Shown: positions 1-9,600 of the stretch, one piece after another
Position numbering within the stretch: position 1 is the stretch's first letter
Layout: each line of letters opens with the position of its first letter
DNA from: Extibacter muris
GTDB taxonomy: Bacteria; Bacillota; Clostridia; Lachnospirales; Lachnospiraceae
Assembly: GCF_004345005.1 (NCBI RefSeq)
Contig: NZ_SMMX01000011.1
Span: 44,772-108,771, forward strand
Reading direction: 5' to 3'
Length of the DNA: 64,000 nucleotides
Position numbers and translations under genes: made by a program
Notes under the pieces: model-generated
Told to the model about the DNA's origin: nothing
Databases searched by the model: none
Seen by the model: the letters and a program-made list of their open reading frames with translations, nothing else

Positions 1-758
1 TCAATGCAGCCTCCATGCTGTTTGGAAAGCTGCTGACAGGCTGTGCCCAGATGTTCTCGGATGTCCGTACATACTGGTCAAAAGAGGCCGTAAGACGGGC
101 TGCTGGTTATGAGCTTTCCGGCATGGCCAAGGAGGCCGGAGGATTCATCCATCTGATCAATTCGGGCGCTTCCTGCCTTGACATGTGCGGTGAAGTGAGA
201 GATGCCGGAGGAAGAGCGGTCGTCAAGCCATTTTATGATATGACAGAAGCAGATATAAAAGACTGTCTTGCGGCTGCCGAATGGTGTCCGGCCGACCAGG
301 GATATTTCCGGGGAGGAGGATACTCCTCCAGGTTCGTGACGAGGGCAGAGATGCCGGTGACGATGACGAGGATCAATCTTATCAAGGGGCTTGGCCCTGT
401 GATGCAGATTGCGGAGGGATATACGCTTCATCTCCCCGATGAGGTGACGGATATACTCTGGAAGCGGACGGATTATACATGGCCGTGTACATGGTTCGTG
501 CCGCGGGTGACAGGAAAGGGTGCTTTCCAGTCGGCTTACAGCGTGATGAACAGCTGGGGCGCCAACCACGGGGCCGTGAGCTATGGACATATAGGAGCGG
601 ATCTGATAACACTTGCCTCTATGCTGAGGATTCCTGTCTGCATGCATAACGTGGAGGAGGAGCATATATTTCGCCCGGCCTGCTGGAACGCGTTCGGAAT
701 GGACAGGGAGGGGCAGGATTACCGTGCCTGTGGTACATACGGGCCGTTTTACAAATAG
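1..758 (+). CDS. fucI: L-fucose isomerase, C-terminal part (start outside window)
   Basis: L-fucose isomerase interconverts L-fucose and L-fuculose (and D-arabinose and D-ribulose) in the cytoplasm with a divalent metal. The frame is already open at the window edge, with codons starting at base 3, so the true start lies upstream; about 251 residues are visible of the roughly 590 usual for the family. The GANHG motif near the C-terminus carries the histidine equivalent to His528 of E. coli FucI, a metal ligand. FSDVRTYW near the visible start matches the region of the Asp361 ligand. The tail [15 protein letters not shown] is very close to the E. coli C-terminus. The stop is 18 bp before the next gene, so this is the upstream member of the operon that continues to 12711. 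Confidence 0.95.
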   Translation, partial: NAASMLFGKLLTGCAQMFSDVRTYWSKEAVRRAAGYELSGMAKEAGGFIHLINSGASCLDMCGEVRDAGGRAVVKPFYDMTEADIKDCLAAAEWCPADQGYFRGGGYSSRFVTRAEMPVTMTRINLIKGLGPVMQIAEGYTLHLPDEVTDILWKRTDYTWPCTWFVPRVTGKGAFQSAYSVMNSWGANHGAVSYGHIGADLITLASMLRIPVCMHNVEEEHIFRPACWNAFGMDREGQDYRACGTYGPFYK

Positions 759-776
759 TAGAAGGAGGATATCGGA

Positions 777-1886
777 ATGGCAAATATCAGCATGGAGCAT
801 ATCTGCAAGACGTATCCAAATGGGGTGGGTGCAGTGGAAGATTTCAACCTGGAGGTCCAGGACAGAGAATTTATCATCTTTGTCGGCCCTTCCGGCTGCG
901 GGAAATCGACGACGCTCAGAATGATTGCAGGTCTTGAGGATATCACTTCCGGGACGCTGAAGATAGACGGAGAGACAGTCAATGAGGTACCCGCAAAAAA
1001 CAGGGACATAGCGATGGTGTTCCAGAGCTATGCGCTGTATCCGCATATGAGCGTCTATGATAACATCGCCTTTGGCCTCAGAAGAAGGAAGCTGAGCAGG
1101 GAGGAGACGGACCAGAAAGTGCGGGAAGCGGCAAGAATCCTGGATCTGGAAAGCCAGCTGAAGAAAAAGCCGAGGGAGCTCTCCGGGGGACAGAAGCAGA
1201 GGGTTGCCATGGGAGCGGCAATCGTCCGGAACCCGAAGGTATTTCTTATGGACGAGCCACTGTCCAATCTGGATGCAAAGCTCAGAGTGCAGATGCGCCT
1301 GGAGATCGCACAGCTGTATGAACGGCTACAGGCAACGATGATATATGTGACCCATGACCAGACGGAGGCGATGACGCTCGGGACGAGAATCGTCGTCATG
1401 AAGGATGGTGTAATCCAGCAGGTGGATACGCCGCAGAATCTGTACAGCCGGCCTGCGAACCAGTTCGTGGGCGGATTCATAGGCACGCCGCAGATGAACT
1501 TTCTGAATGCCGGGGTAGTGGAAGAGAACGGGAGGCTCGCCCTCAAGGTCGGAAGCAGCCTTCTAAAGCTGCCGGAGTCGAGGCAGCGGCCATTGGAGGA
1601 AAAAGGATATGCAGGCAGGGAGATAACGCTCGGCATACGTCCGGAAGATATCAGAGATTCGGAAATCATCGTCAACATGCTGGAGAACTCATGTATCACG
1701 GCGAAGATACAAGTGTATGAGCTGCTTGGGGCGGAGGCGCTGCTGTATTTTGAATATGCGGGGCATAAAGTGACCGCCAGCGTACATGCAAGGACAAAGG
1801 TGCGGGAAGGCGACATGGTCCGGCTGGCGTTCGATATGGAGAAATCGTACCTGTTCGACAAGGAAACAGGACAATCTATCCTGTGA
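777..1886 (+). CDS. Sugar ABC transporter ATP-binding protein, MsmK/UgpC type
   Basis: This 369-residue protein is the ATPase that powers CUT1-type sugar importers (the MalK/MsmK/UgpC family). Walker A GPSGCGKST is at residues 37-45, the signature LSGGQ at 135-139, Walker B VFLMDEP at 155-161 and the switch histidine at 193. A C-terminal TOBE-type domain follows from about residue 240. No permease or binding protein lies beside it. In Firmicutes, MsmK-type ATPases are known to serve several transporters that lack their own ATPase; the CUT1 permease pair at 34049-35755 in this window has none, so it is a natural client (inference). The start has AGAAGGAGGA upstream and follows fucI by 18 bp. 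Confidence 0.95.
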   Translation: MANISMEHICKTYPNGVGAVEDFNLEVQDREFIIFVGPSGCGKSTTLRMIAGLEDITSGTLKIDGETVNEVPAKNRDIAMVFQSYALYPHMSVYDNIAFGLRRRKLSREETDQKVREAARILDLESQLKKKPRELSGGQKQRVAMGAAIVRNPKVFLMDEPLSNLDAKLRVQMRLEIAQLYERLQATMIYVTHDQTEAMTLGTRIVVMKDGVIQQVDTPQNLYSRPANQFVGGFIGTPQMNFLNAGVVEENGRLALKVGSSLLKLPESRQRPLEEKGYAGREITLGIRPEDIRDSEIIVNMLENSCITAKIQVYELLGAEALLYFEYAGHKVTASVHARTKVREGDMVRLAFDMEKSYLFDKETGQSIL

Positions 1887-1908
1887 CAGAAGGAAAGGAA
1901 ACGGAAGG

Positions 1909-2937
1909 ATGAAAGTAGTATATTTGACAGAACCGGGGAACATGGCGATAGAAGAGGAGGATATCCCGGAGCTTAGAAAGGGATGTGTGCTTGTTAAGAT
2001 TGAATATAACGGGATCTGTGGTTCAGACGTACACTTTTATAAGGATGGAAGAGTGGGAGACTGTGTATTGCGGGAACCTTTTGTGCTGGGACATGAAGTG
2101 GCGGGAACGGTGACGGAAGCTGCGGATGATGTAAACGGATTGAAGCCTGGAGACCGGGTGGCGCTGGAACCGGGATACGGGTGCGGGAGATGTGAGTATT
2201 GCAAGACAGGACGTTATAATCTCTGTCCGGACGTCAAGTTCTTTGCGGCACCGCCTGTAAGAGGCGCGCTGCAGGAATACGTCGTGCATCCGGCAGATAT
2301 GTGCTTCCGGCTTCCGGACCACGTATCCACGATGGAGGGAGCCCTCGTAGAGCCGCTTGCGGTCGGGCTTCACGCCGCTTCACTGGGAGAGGTTACGCTA
2401 GGCCAGTCCGTGGCCATACTTGGTGCGGGATGCATCGGGCTCGTGACGATGCTTGCCGCAAGAGCCCGGGGAGCGGCCGATATCGTCGTCGTCGACCTGC
2501 ATGAAAAGCGGCTCGAATATGCACGGAAGATGGGGGCATCGCACACGATCCGGGCAGACGGTACAGATGTGGCGGCAAGGGTAGAAGAAATCTTAGGCGG
2601 AGGGCCGGACGTCGTGTTTGAGACAGCCGGGTCACCGGTGACGATAGCACAGACCGCGTATATCGCAAAGCGCGGCGGAACGGTGGTTCTCGTCGGAATG
2701 GCATCCCAGAGTGAAGTGAACTACAACTTTTTTCAGCTTATGGAGAAGGAAGCAGTCGTTAAATGCGTATTCAGATACCGCAACCTGTATCCCAAAGCCA
2801 TTGCGGCTATTGCAAGCGGCAGCATCAATGTCAGGCAGATCGTAACGCATGAGTTTGAACTGGAGGAAGCAGGCAGGGCGTTTGAGACGGTGGTGCGGGA
2901 CGCGCAGGATGTGGTGAAGGGTATGATAAGAATGTAA
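1909..2937 (+). CDS. Zinc-dependent polyol dehydrogenase (L-iditol/sorbitol/xylitol dehydrogenase-like)
   Basis: This medium-chain dehydrogenase of 342 residues probably oxidises a polyol to a ketose with NAD+. Catalytic zinc ligands are visible as Cys37 in GICGSD and His62-Glu63 in LGHEVAG. The structural zinc lobe has Cys92, Cys95, Cys98 and Cys106. The Rossmann motif GAGCIG is at 172-177. The start at 1909 was chosen because homologues begin MKVV/MKAA and because AAGGAAACGGAAGG precedes it; a longer frame from 1786 only overlaps the ATPase gene. The paralogues at 26438 and 48772 have the same zinc motifs. The exact substrate cannot be read from the sequence. Confidence 0.9.
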   Translation: MKVVYLTEPGNMAIEEEDIPELRKGCVLVKIEYNGICGSDVHFYKDGRVGDCVLREPFVLGHEVAGTVTEAADDVNGLKPGDRVALEPGYGCGRCEYCKTGRYNLCPDVKFFAAPPVRGALQEYVVHPADMCFRLPDHVSTMEGALVEPLAVGLHAASLGEVTLGQSVAILGAGCIGLVTMLAARARGAADIVVVDLHEKRLEYARKMGASHTIRADGTDVAARVEEILGGGPDVVFETAGSPVTIAQTAYIAKRGGTVVLVGMASQSEVNYNFFQLMEKEAVVKCVFRYRNLYPKAIAAIASGSINVRQIVTHEFELEEAGRAFETVVRDAQDVVKGMIRM

Positions 2938-2952
2938 AGCAGGTGACATCAG

Positions 2953-3924
2953 ATGAGTACGGTAGGATATAAGGAATATGACATTCTCTGCGTAGGCTCC
3001 TGTGTGCAGGATATCCTGATAGAAGGGATGGGGCCGGATTCTTTCGCGGAACCGGTCACGGTGCTGGGAAGCGTCCTGTTCACGACAGGAGGAGATGCGG
3101 CGAATGAAGCGATAGTGCTCGGAAGGCTTGGAGACAGGGCGGGGCTTGTGGCGAGGATTGACGATGGCCCGGTAGGAGAAGCACTATACAGGAATCTTAC
3201 GGAGGAAAAGATAGATTTATCATATTTGTGCAGGGATGAGGCAAGCCGCTCCACGACAGCCTTTGTCATTCTGGAGGAAGACGGCGGACACAAGTTCTTC
3301 CTGCACAAAGGATATGAGGAAGGCATATCCCTGAAGGAGATAGACATGGATATGCTGCAGAAGACGAGGGCGGTCTGTATCGGCAGCCTCTATACTTCTT
3401 ACAGGCTCGACCGGGGTGGTGCTGCGGTGCTGATGCGGGAGGCCAGGAAAGCAGGTGTGCTGACATTTGCAGATATGGATCATGACGTGGAACAGCTCGG
3501 TCCCCGCGCTATGGACAGCGTGTATCCCTACGTGGATTATCTCCTGCCCAGCATAGAGGAGGCCAGATATATAACCGGGAAGGATAACGAAAGAGATGCG
3601 GCCGCAGAGCTGCTGTCAAGAGGGACGGACACGGCTGTCATCAAGCTCGGTGATAAAGGATGTTACGTAAGGAGCCGTGAGGAAGAATTCTATGTAGACC
3701 CGTTTGAAGTGGCGGCAAAGGATACGACAGGCTGCGGCGATAACTTTACGGCAGGCTTCATCCATTCTGTACTTGGAGGAAGGAGCCTGTACGAGTGTGC
3801 AAGATTTGCCTGTGCCGCGGGTGCGGTCAATTCACTGGACATAGGAGCACACATGGCGGTCAGAAGCAGCCCGCAGATAGAGAGATTTATGGACAAGACC
3901 GGGCAGAGAAAGATAACACGGTGA
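2953..3924 (+). CDS. PfkB-family carbohydrate kinase
   Basis: This 323-residue ribokinase-superfamily kinase transfers phosphate from ATP to a sugar or keto-sugar. The N-terminal substrate motif GGDAAN is at residues 46-51, and the family signature DTTGCGDNF with catalytic base Asp263 is at 257-265. It lies 15 bp after the polyol dehydrogenase and 14 bp before an FGGY kinase, so it belongs to the same operon. Dehydrogenase next to PfkB kinase is the usual order for polyol to ketose to ketose phosphate, but the operon also has two FGGY kinases, so the substrate is unclear. It is not recognisably RbsK, KdgK or FruK. Confidence 0.88.
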   Translation: MSTVGYKEYDILCVGSCVQDILIEGMGPDSFAEPVTVLGSVLFTTGGDAANEAIVLGRLGDRAGLVARIDDGPVGEALYRNLTEEKIDLSYLCRDEASRSTTAFVILEEDGGHKFFLHKGYEEGISLKEIDMDMLQKTRAVCIGSLYTSYRLDRGGAAVLMREARKAGVLTFADMDHDVEQLGPRAMDSVYPYVDYLLPSIEEARYITGKDNERDAAAELLSRGTDTAVIKLGDKGCYVRSREEEFYVDPFEVAAKDTTGCGDNFTAGFIHSVLGGRSLYECARFACAAGAVNSLDIGAHMAVRSSPQIERFMDKTGQRKITR

Positions 3925-3938
3925 CAGGAGGTAAGGCG

Positions 3939-5399
3939 ATGTGCAGGGTATTGGCGGCGGACATAGGCGCAGGCAGCTACAGGGTGATGGAAGGTACATA
4001 TACGGACCGGGGCCTCGATATGAAAGAGCTGGCCCGGTTCAGGCATGCGCCTGTCCAGAGGGGCGGACATTATTACTGGGATATTGAGGAGATGAGGGAC
4101 AATCTGATCCAGGTGGTGAGAGCCGCGGCAAAGCAGGGCGAGAGGATCCGCTCCATCGGTTTTGATACGTTTGGTTCAGACTTCGGTCTGCTGGACAGGG
4201 ACGGCGTGCTTCTTGACAGGCCGCTAGCCTACCGGGATAAAGTCAGTGACGGCATATACGAAGCGTACTTTAAAGAGGACAGAGCGATCTATGCAAGAAC
4301 CGGCGTAACCTATGCCACTACAGGCACGGCCCATATACTGAAGGGAATGGCAGAGCAGAAGTTTCCGGCCCTTAAGCATGCCGCGCGCCTTCTCTTCCTG
4401 CCGGATCTGCTTGCCTATCTCTTTACCGGGGCCATGGTAAATGAGTATACGATAGCCACTACATCCCTGCTGCTGGATGTTAAGCGTAGGGAGTGGGATA
4501 TGGGACTGATTGAACGCCTCGGACTGCCGGCACAGATATTCCATCCATTGTCTGCTTCCGGTACTGCCGTGGGACCGCTCAGAAAGGAAATCTCAGAGGG
4601 GATCCCCAATCTGCAGGGTACGGTGGTGACTGCATCCGTCTGCCATGACACGGCTTCGGCGGTATCTGTCGTCCCGTACGCCCGGGGCCGTTCGTTCATC
4701 AGCAGCGGCTCGTGGTCTGTAAAAGGAATCGTGTGCGGCAGCCCCTATACGTCAGATGCAGCCTGCGCGTGCAAGATGAGCAATGAGGGGCAGCCTGGAG
4801 GAAAGTACCGGCTCATCCGCAACATAACGGGGCTGTGGATTCTGGAAGAGTGCGCGAGGGCCTGGAGAGCAGAAGGTATGGATCTCCACATACCTGAACT
4901 CGCTAAGAGGGCGGAAGAAGGGGAAGACTTTCCATCTATGATATACACCGATGCCCCGGACTTTAAAAAGCCCGGCAACATGCCGGAGAAGATCAGGACG
5001 TACTGCGCCAGGACACGGCAGAAAGTGCCGGGAACGCCGGAGGCGGTCATGCGTACCGTAATCAACGGGCTCGCGTTGGAGTACAGGCGGCACAATGAAC
5101 AGCTGGAAGGCGTGACAGGATGTCCGGTAACCGGTATATATATCGTGGGCGGGGGAAGACATAACCGGCTGCTGAACCAATGTGCCGCAGATGCCACGCA
5201 GTGTCCGGTAATCTGCGGGCACCCGGAGGCAGCGGCCGCCGGAAATATACTTATCCAGCTGCATGCGTTGGGAGCGGTCCCGTCTATGGACGAATTCCCC
5301 CGCATAGCGGCGAAGGATGTGCCGGAAGTGACATACATACCGGGCCAGAAGGAAATATGGGAAGAGAGATATGGAAGATATCTCGACTTAGCCAGATAA
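3939..5399 (+). CDS. FGGY-family carbohydrate kinase, rhamnulokinase-like
   Basis: This 486-residue FGGY kinase resembles rhamnulokinase. The first phosphate-binding motif is AADIGAGSYRV at residues 6-16. CHDTASA carries His236-Asp237; the catalytic aspartate has the same number as Asp237 of E. coli RhaB. SSGSWS (256-261) and the late IVGGGRHN motif are also present. The start at 3939 has CAGGAGG upstream; an in-frame ATG at 3795 lies inside the preceding gene and was rejected. A second paralogue follows at 6303 in the same operon and a third (rhaB) is on the other strand at 18341. Carrying two such kinases in one operon suggests two different ketose substrates or one divergent function. Confidence 0.88.
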   Translation: MCRVLAADIGAGSYRVMEGTYTDRGLDMKELARFRHAPVQRGGHYYWDIEEMRDNLIQVVRAAAKQGERIRSIGFDTFGSDFGLLDRDGVLLDRPLAYRDKVSDGIYEAYFKEDRAIYARTGVTYATTGTAHILKGMAEQKFPALKHAARLLFLPDLLAYLFTGAMVNEYTIATTSLLLDVKRREWDMGLIERLGLPAQIFHPLSASGTAVGPLRKEISEGIPNLQGTVVTASVCHDTASAVSVVPYARGRSFISSGSWSVKGIVCGSPYTSDAACACKMSNEGQPGGKYRLIRNITGLWILEECARAWRAEGMDLHIPELAKRAEEGEDFPSMIYTDAPDFKKPGNMPEKIRTYCARTRQKVPGTPEAVMRTVINGLALEYRRHNEQLEGVTGCPVTGIYIVGGGRHNRLLNQCAADATQCPVICGHPEAAAAGNILIQLHALGAVPSMDEFPRIAAKDVPEVTYIPGQKEIWEERYGRYLDLAR

Positions 5400-5422
5400 A
5401 AGAAAGACAGGAGGAAAAAGAG

Positions 5423-6289
5423 ATGCTGATGAATATGAAAGAGCTTTTGGAGGTGGCAGACCGGCACCACTTTGCAGTACCGGCCTTCAATGCGGGCTGC
5501 GGCCAGATAGTAAAAGCGGCAATCGAGACGGCGGAAGAGAAGCATGCTCCGGTAATCATCGAAGTACATCCGGATGAGCTTGAGTTTCTGGGCGATGCCT
5601 TTATCACATACTGTGTCAAGGCCGCCAATGATACGAGGATGCCCGTGGTCATTCATCTGGACCACGGTTCCATGTACAGCCAGATTGAACGGGCAGTTCG
5701 TGACGGCTACACATCTGTCATGATAGATGTCTCCCGCAGGTCCTTTGAGGAGAATGTATTGATAACGGGACGTGTCGTTGAGTTCGCGCATCCGCTCGGC
5801 GTGTCCGTCGAGGCGGAGCTTGGTACGATCGGAATCATGGGAAACAGTGCGGAGGAAGGGACGAAGGAGATTACATATACGGTTCCCGCCGAGGCGGAAA
5901 AGTTCGTAAGACTTACAGGGGTGGACGCACTGGCAGTCGGTATCGGTACTGCCCACGGACTGTATCCGAAAGGGTATATGCCAAAGCTCCGGCTGGATAT
6001 ATTGGAAGAGATTAAGGCCGCGGTGCATATTCCGCTTGTCCTTCACGGAGGTTCCGGCAATCCGGATGAAGAGGTGGCAGCGGCAGTAAAGCTCGGTATC
6101 AATAAGGTCAATATCTCTTCGGACATCAAAGACCCATTCTACCGGCAGGTCAGAAAGACGCTTCAGGATGAGACGCTCAGGGAGCCGAATGAGATATATA
6201 AGGATGCCATGGCAGTGATGAAGAAGATAATGGGGCAGAAGATGGACCTGCTCGGCTGCACGGATATGGCAGGCCATTACCGTCCATAG
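5423..6289 (+). CDS. Class II ketose-bisphosphate aldolase (fructose/tagatose-bisphosphate aldolase family)
   Basis: This 288-residue zinc aldolase splits a ketose bisphosphate, or a deoxy relative, into dihydroxyacetone phosphate (DHAP) and an aldehyde. Asp80-His81 in HLDHG, Glu132 in EAELG, His178 in GTAHG and His208 in LHGGSG match the metal and catalytic positions of the class II family. GGSG and NISSD are the phosphate-binding loops. The start at 5423 follows GACAGGAGG; the longer frame from 5180 overlaps the kinase gene and was rejected. It sits between the two FGGY kinases. GatY, KbaY, FbaA and relatives acting on unusual sugars cannot be separated by eye. Confidence 0.9.
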   Translation: MLMNMKELLEVADRHHFAVPAFNAGCGQIVKAAIETAEEKHAPVIIEVHPDELEFLGDAFITYCVKAANDTRMPVVIHLDHGSMYSQIERAVRDGYTSVMIDVSRRSFEENVLITGRVVEFAHPLGVSVEAELGTIGIMGNSAEEGTKEITYTVPAEAEKFVRLTGVDALAVGIGTAHGLYPKGYMPKLRLDILEEIKAAVHIPLVLHGGSGNPDEEVAAAVKLGINKVNISSDIKDPFYRQVRKTLQDETLREPNEIYKDAMAVMKKIMGQKMDLLGCTDMAGHYRP

Positions 6290-6302
6290 AGAGGAAAAGC
6301 GT

Positions 6303-7853
6303 ATGCGTAGTCTTGTTGTGGACATTGGTTCCAGTAATGTGAAGGTATATCTGGCAGAACTGCATGCGGATAAAGCGCTGGAGATGAAAGAGGCAGACCG
6401 CTTTGCGACGGACCGCTCTTTTTTCCTCGGACATCTGTCCACAGACATATTCCCTATCTATGACAGGATATGCCGGGTGGTCATGTCGCTTGCAAAACAG
6501 GGTATTTCTATTGAGTCTATCGGGATAGATTCGTGGTGCTCAGACTTTGGAATCCTGGACCTGGACAGCGGTTCCATATCGATGCCGGTCTTTTACCGGG
6601 ACGGCCGGACGGATGGGGCGTTGGAGAAAGTGGAGGCCGTAATGGATTATGAGGAGATATACCGGCGAACCGGACAGAGGAAGCTTAAGGATTCCACGCT
6701 GTGCCAGCTTCTGGCCTATATGGAAGAGTACCCGCAAGGCCTCTGGGGCAGCAAAAAGCTGCTCTTTCTGGGAGATATGCTCATGTACCTGTTCACCGGC
6801 GTGGCCTGTTCCGAGCTGTCCGTGGCTTCGTACTCGCAGCTGTACGACATGCAGAGCGGGGGATGGGACCGCCATATGCTGGCGCGGTTTGGCATACCGG
6901 AAGAGATTATGCCGCCTGTCGTGCAGCCCGGGACAAGGGTGGGCGCCATAAGAGAAGACCTGGCCCGTTATCTCGGCATAGGCAGGGTATCGGCAGTCAT
7001 GCCCGCAGTACATGACACTGCCTCCGCAGGGGCAGCGGTTCCCGCGGAGGCGGGGAAGGCATGGGCTTTCCTTGCTACCGGCTCGTGGTTCCTCATGAGC
7101 ATGGAACTGGATGCGCCGGCGGACGCAGAGAAGTCTTATAGATATCAGCTTTCAAATACTGGCATGGGGTTCGGGAAGGTACTGCTGAAGAAGAATATCA
7201 CTGCCATGTGGCTCGTGCAGGAGTGCAGAAAGCGGTGGAAAGAGAGGGGCCTCGATTATGAATACGGGGAGCTGAAGGAGATGGCGTGCAGAGCAGAACC
7301 GTTCCGGGGAATGCTTGATACGGAACATGAAGGGTTCCGCCACCCGGAGGATATGGTACGGGAGATCTGCTCGTACCTCAAAGACACGGGGCAGGAACCG
7401 CCCGGTGAAGATGATGCAGGGCAGATTGTGAGAATCATATACGAAAGTATCGCCCTCCAGTCGGCGGAGGCATTGCATATGCTGGAGGATGCGTCGGGCA
7501 GGGAGACGGAAGTGCTGTATGTCCTTGGAGGTGCCAACCGGATTGAACTGCTGAACCAGCTTCTGGCAGATGCCACGGGACTTACGGTAAAGACCGGGCC
7601 CACAGAAGCATCAGCCGTGGGAAACGCGCTGCTCCAGGCATATGGGGCAGGGATGGTCGGCTCTCTGGAGGAAATGCGGTCTGTGGCTGCGGGAATATGC
7701 CGGATTGAGGAGTATCAGCCCCGGGATACCGGCCGGTGGAAGAAACGCCGCGAAGCATATGAGACGTTTAAAGCAGAGGCAGGCACCCGTGTGTTGTCCG
7801 GCGGGAGAAGAGAACGGTGTAAGAGAGGCGGAGAAAGGAGAATAGAGCTATGA
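6303..7853 (+). CDS. FGGY-family carbohydrate kinase, rhamnulokinase-like (second copy)
   Basis: This 516-residue kinase is a diverged paralogue of the one at 3939. The phosphate motif VVDIGSSNVKV is at residues 5-15, His237-Asp238 lie in AVHDTASAG, and the glycine-rich LGGANRIEL motif lies near the C-terminus. It begins 13 bp after the aldolase and its stop overlaps the ATG of the next gene (ATGA at 7850-7853), so translational coupling is likely. The last 25 or so residues are rich in Arg, Gly and Glu and look like an extension not needed for the fold. Lyxulose, rhamnulose or fuculose kinase are all possible. Confidence 0.87.
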   Translation: MRSLVVDIGSSNVKVYLAELHADKALEMKEADRFATDRSFFLGHLSTDIFPIYDRICRVVMSLAKQGISIESIGIDSWCSDFGILDLDSGSISMPVFYRDGRTDGALEKVEAVMDYEEIYRRTGQRKLKDSTLCQLLAYMEEYPQGLWGSKKLLFLGDMLMYLFTGVACSELSVASYSQLYDMQSGGWDRHMLARFGIPEEIMPPVVQPGTRVGAIREDLARYLGIGRVSAVMPAVHDTASAGAAVPAEAGKAWAFLATGSWFLMSMELDAPADAEKSYRYQLSNTGMGFGKVLLKKNITAMWLVQECRKRWKERGLDYEYGELKEMACRAEPFRGMLDTEHEGFRHPEDMVREICSYLKDTGQEPPGEDDAGQIVRIIYESIALQSAEALHMLEDASGRETEVLYVLGGANRIELLNQLLADATGLTVKTGPTEASAVGNALLQAYGAGMVGSLEEMRSVAAGICRIEEYQPRDTGRWKKRREAYETFKAEAGTRVLSGGRRERCKRGGERRIEL

Positions 7854-8896
7854 CAGAAAAATATATGCGAGGGGTGGCGGCTGTCGGCGGCGGAGGCGTA
7901 GAACTGGTGCGTGATGTTCCGGTTCCGGAGATAGGGCCGTACGAAGCTCTCGTAAGAATGAAATCATGCGGGTTCTGCAACGGGACCGACTTCCACATCA
8001 TACGGGGGGAGATGTCTGTGGAGGTCGACACCTTTCCCACGCTGCTTGGACATGAAGGCATCGGGGATATCGTAGAGCTTGGCAGCAAGGTGAGAAACTA
8101 TAAGATCGGAGACCGTTTTATGAATCCGATGATTAAGTTGATGCCGGGTACACGGTACGGCTGTACATGGGGCGCCATGTGCGACTATGGCATCGTCCAG
8201 GATCAGAAGGCCATGGTTGATGACGGCGAAGATCTGTCGCTGCTGAACCCAAGGCAGCTGGAATGCGTGCAGATTCCGTCAGACTTCGATGTCATCGACG
8301 GCGGGTGCCTCATCACGCTGAATGAATGTTTCAGCGCCGCCAGGAACTTTGATGTGGAGGACAAGGACGTCCTTGTGTACGGGGCAGGCCCCATGGGACT
8401 TGCCACGATGAAATATATGAGGCATCTCGGAGCCAGGACGATCGTGGCCATAGACGGGGTAGAGGAAAGGCTTGCCCTGGCCAGGTCTCTGTCCGGTGCA
8501 GATGAGACGATCAATTATACGGAAGTGGACAAGAAAGAGGTGCTGAAGGGAAGAATCTTTGACCGTGTCATTGATATCGTCGGCCAGACCTCGATTCTGC
8601 TGGAAGGTTCCCAACTGCTGAAACCATATGGCATCATCGGTGCCATGGGCGTGCTTCGGAATACGGACGCGATGGTGGATGTGACAAAGCTTAAGAATAA
8701 CACGCGCCTGCAGATGCTGAACTTTCCATATGGGCAGTATGACATAACGGCAGAAAATATCAGGCTGATAGAAAAAGGCGTCATCCATCCGAAAGATTTC
8801 TACAGCCATGTAATGAGCGTGGAGGATATCCAGGAGGCCGTGAGGCTTGTGGCGGAAAAAGAGGCGGTCAAGGTAATTCTGGACCTGGCAAACTAA
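7850..8896 (+). CDS. Zinc-binding medium-chain dehydrogenase without the four-cysteine lobe
   Basis: This is a 348-residue MDR-family dehydrogenase. Cys43 in the FCNGTDFH segment and His68-Glu69 in LGHEG are the likely catalytic zinc ligands, and the cofactor motif GAGPMG is at residues 178-183. The usual CxxCxxC...C structural zinc lobe is replaced by a segment with only Cys105 and Cys111, unlike the three polyol dehydrogenases elsewhere in the window. The ATG overlaps the stop of the preceding kinase by 4 nt. It may act on an aldehyde or sugar alcohol made by the operon, for example lactaldehyde; that is inference from position only. Confidence 0.85.
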   Translation: MTEKYMRGVAAVGGGGVELVRDVPVPEIGPYEALVRMKSCGFCNGTDFHIIRGEMSVEVDTFPTLLGHEGIGDIVELGSKVRNYKIGDRFMNPMIKLMPGTRYGCTWGAMCDYGIVQDQKAMVDDGEDLSLLNPRQLECVQIPSDFDVIDGGCLITLNECFSAARNFDVEDKDVLVYGAGPMGLATMKYMRHLGARTIVAIDGVEERLALARSLSGADETINYTEVDKKEVLKGRIFDRVIDIVGQTSILLEGSQLLKPYGIIGAMGVLRNTDAMVDVTKLKNNTRLQMLNFPYGQYDITAENIRLIEKGVIHPKDFYSHVMSVEDIQEAVRLVAEKEAVKVILDLAN

Positions 8897-8910
8897 GCGG
8901 AGGCGTACGG

Positions 8911-9585
8911 ATGAAAGAAAGAGAACTGAAAGAACTTATATGTGATATCGGAAAACGGATCTACACGAACGGCTTCGTGGCTGCCAACGACGGCAATATC
9001 ACCGTGAAGCTGAATGAAAAGGAGTATCTGGCTACCCCTACCGGCATCAGCAAGGGTTATCTGCGGCCGGAGATGATTGTCAAGGTAGACAGGAGAGGGG
9101 AGACGCTGGAAGGAGAATATAGACCTTCTTCGGAAGTGAAAGTGCATCTGAAGATATATGAACAGAGAGAGGACGTCGGAGCTGTCGTGCACGCACACCC
9201 CCCTTATGCCACCACTTTTGCAGTCGCGCATATTCCCCTTGATTCCTACCTCCTGCCAGAAGCGGTGTATGCGCTTGGCGCCGTGCCAGTCATACCATAT
9301 GCACAGCCATCTACGCAGGAGCTGGCGGACGGGCTCGTTCCGTACCTTCAGGATTATGACGCATTCCTGCTGGAGAACCATGGGACGGTCACGGTGGGGG
9401 CAGATCTGATCCGGGCCTGGTACAAGACGGAGACGCTGGAATACAACGCGAAGATAACATATATGGCAAGGCTTCTCGGCAGGTCAAAGGAGCTTTCGCG
9501 GGAAGAGATTGACAAGCTTCTCGCTGCGTTTCAGAAGGACAATCCCGGCGCAAGACATCCGGGCTATGTAAAATTCAATGATTAG
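8911..9585 (+). CDS. fucA: Class II aldolase, L-fuculose-phosphate aldolase-like
   Basis: This 224-residue zinc aldolase is of the FucA/RhaD/AraD family. FucA cleaves L-fuculose 1-phosphate to DHAP and L-lactaldehyde. Glu75 in SSEVKVH, His94 and His96 in HAHPP and His157 in ENHG are each two positions after the Glu73, His92, His94 and His155 of E. coli FucA. Length and spacing therefore match FucA well. It lies 14 bp after the dehydrogenase and 15 bp before the isomerase. With fucI at the start of the operon, fuculose 1-phosphate or ribulose 1-phosphate is a reasonable substrate. Confidence 0.9.
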   Translation: MKERELKELICDIGKRIYTNGFVAANDGNITVKLNEKEYLATPTGISKGYLRPEMIVKVDRRGETLEGEYRPSSEVKVHLKIYEQREDVGAVVHAHPPYATTFAVAHIPLDSYLLPEAVYALGAVPVIPYAQPSTQELADGLVPYLQDYDAFLLENHGTVTVGADLIRAWYKTETLEYNAKITYMARLLGRSKELSREEIDKLLAAFQKDNPGARHPGYVKFND

Positions 9586-9600
9586 ACAGGAGGCAGAAAG

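Noticed and set aside
4745..6448. A 567-codon open frame on the minus strand
   Set aside because: It lies opposite three well-supported genes (FGGY kinase, aldolase, FGGY kinase), has no family motif and is Cys/His/Arg-rich like an antisense shadow.
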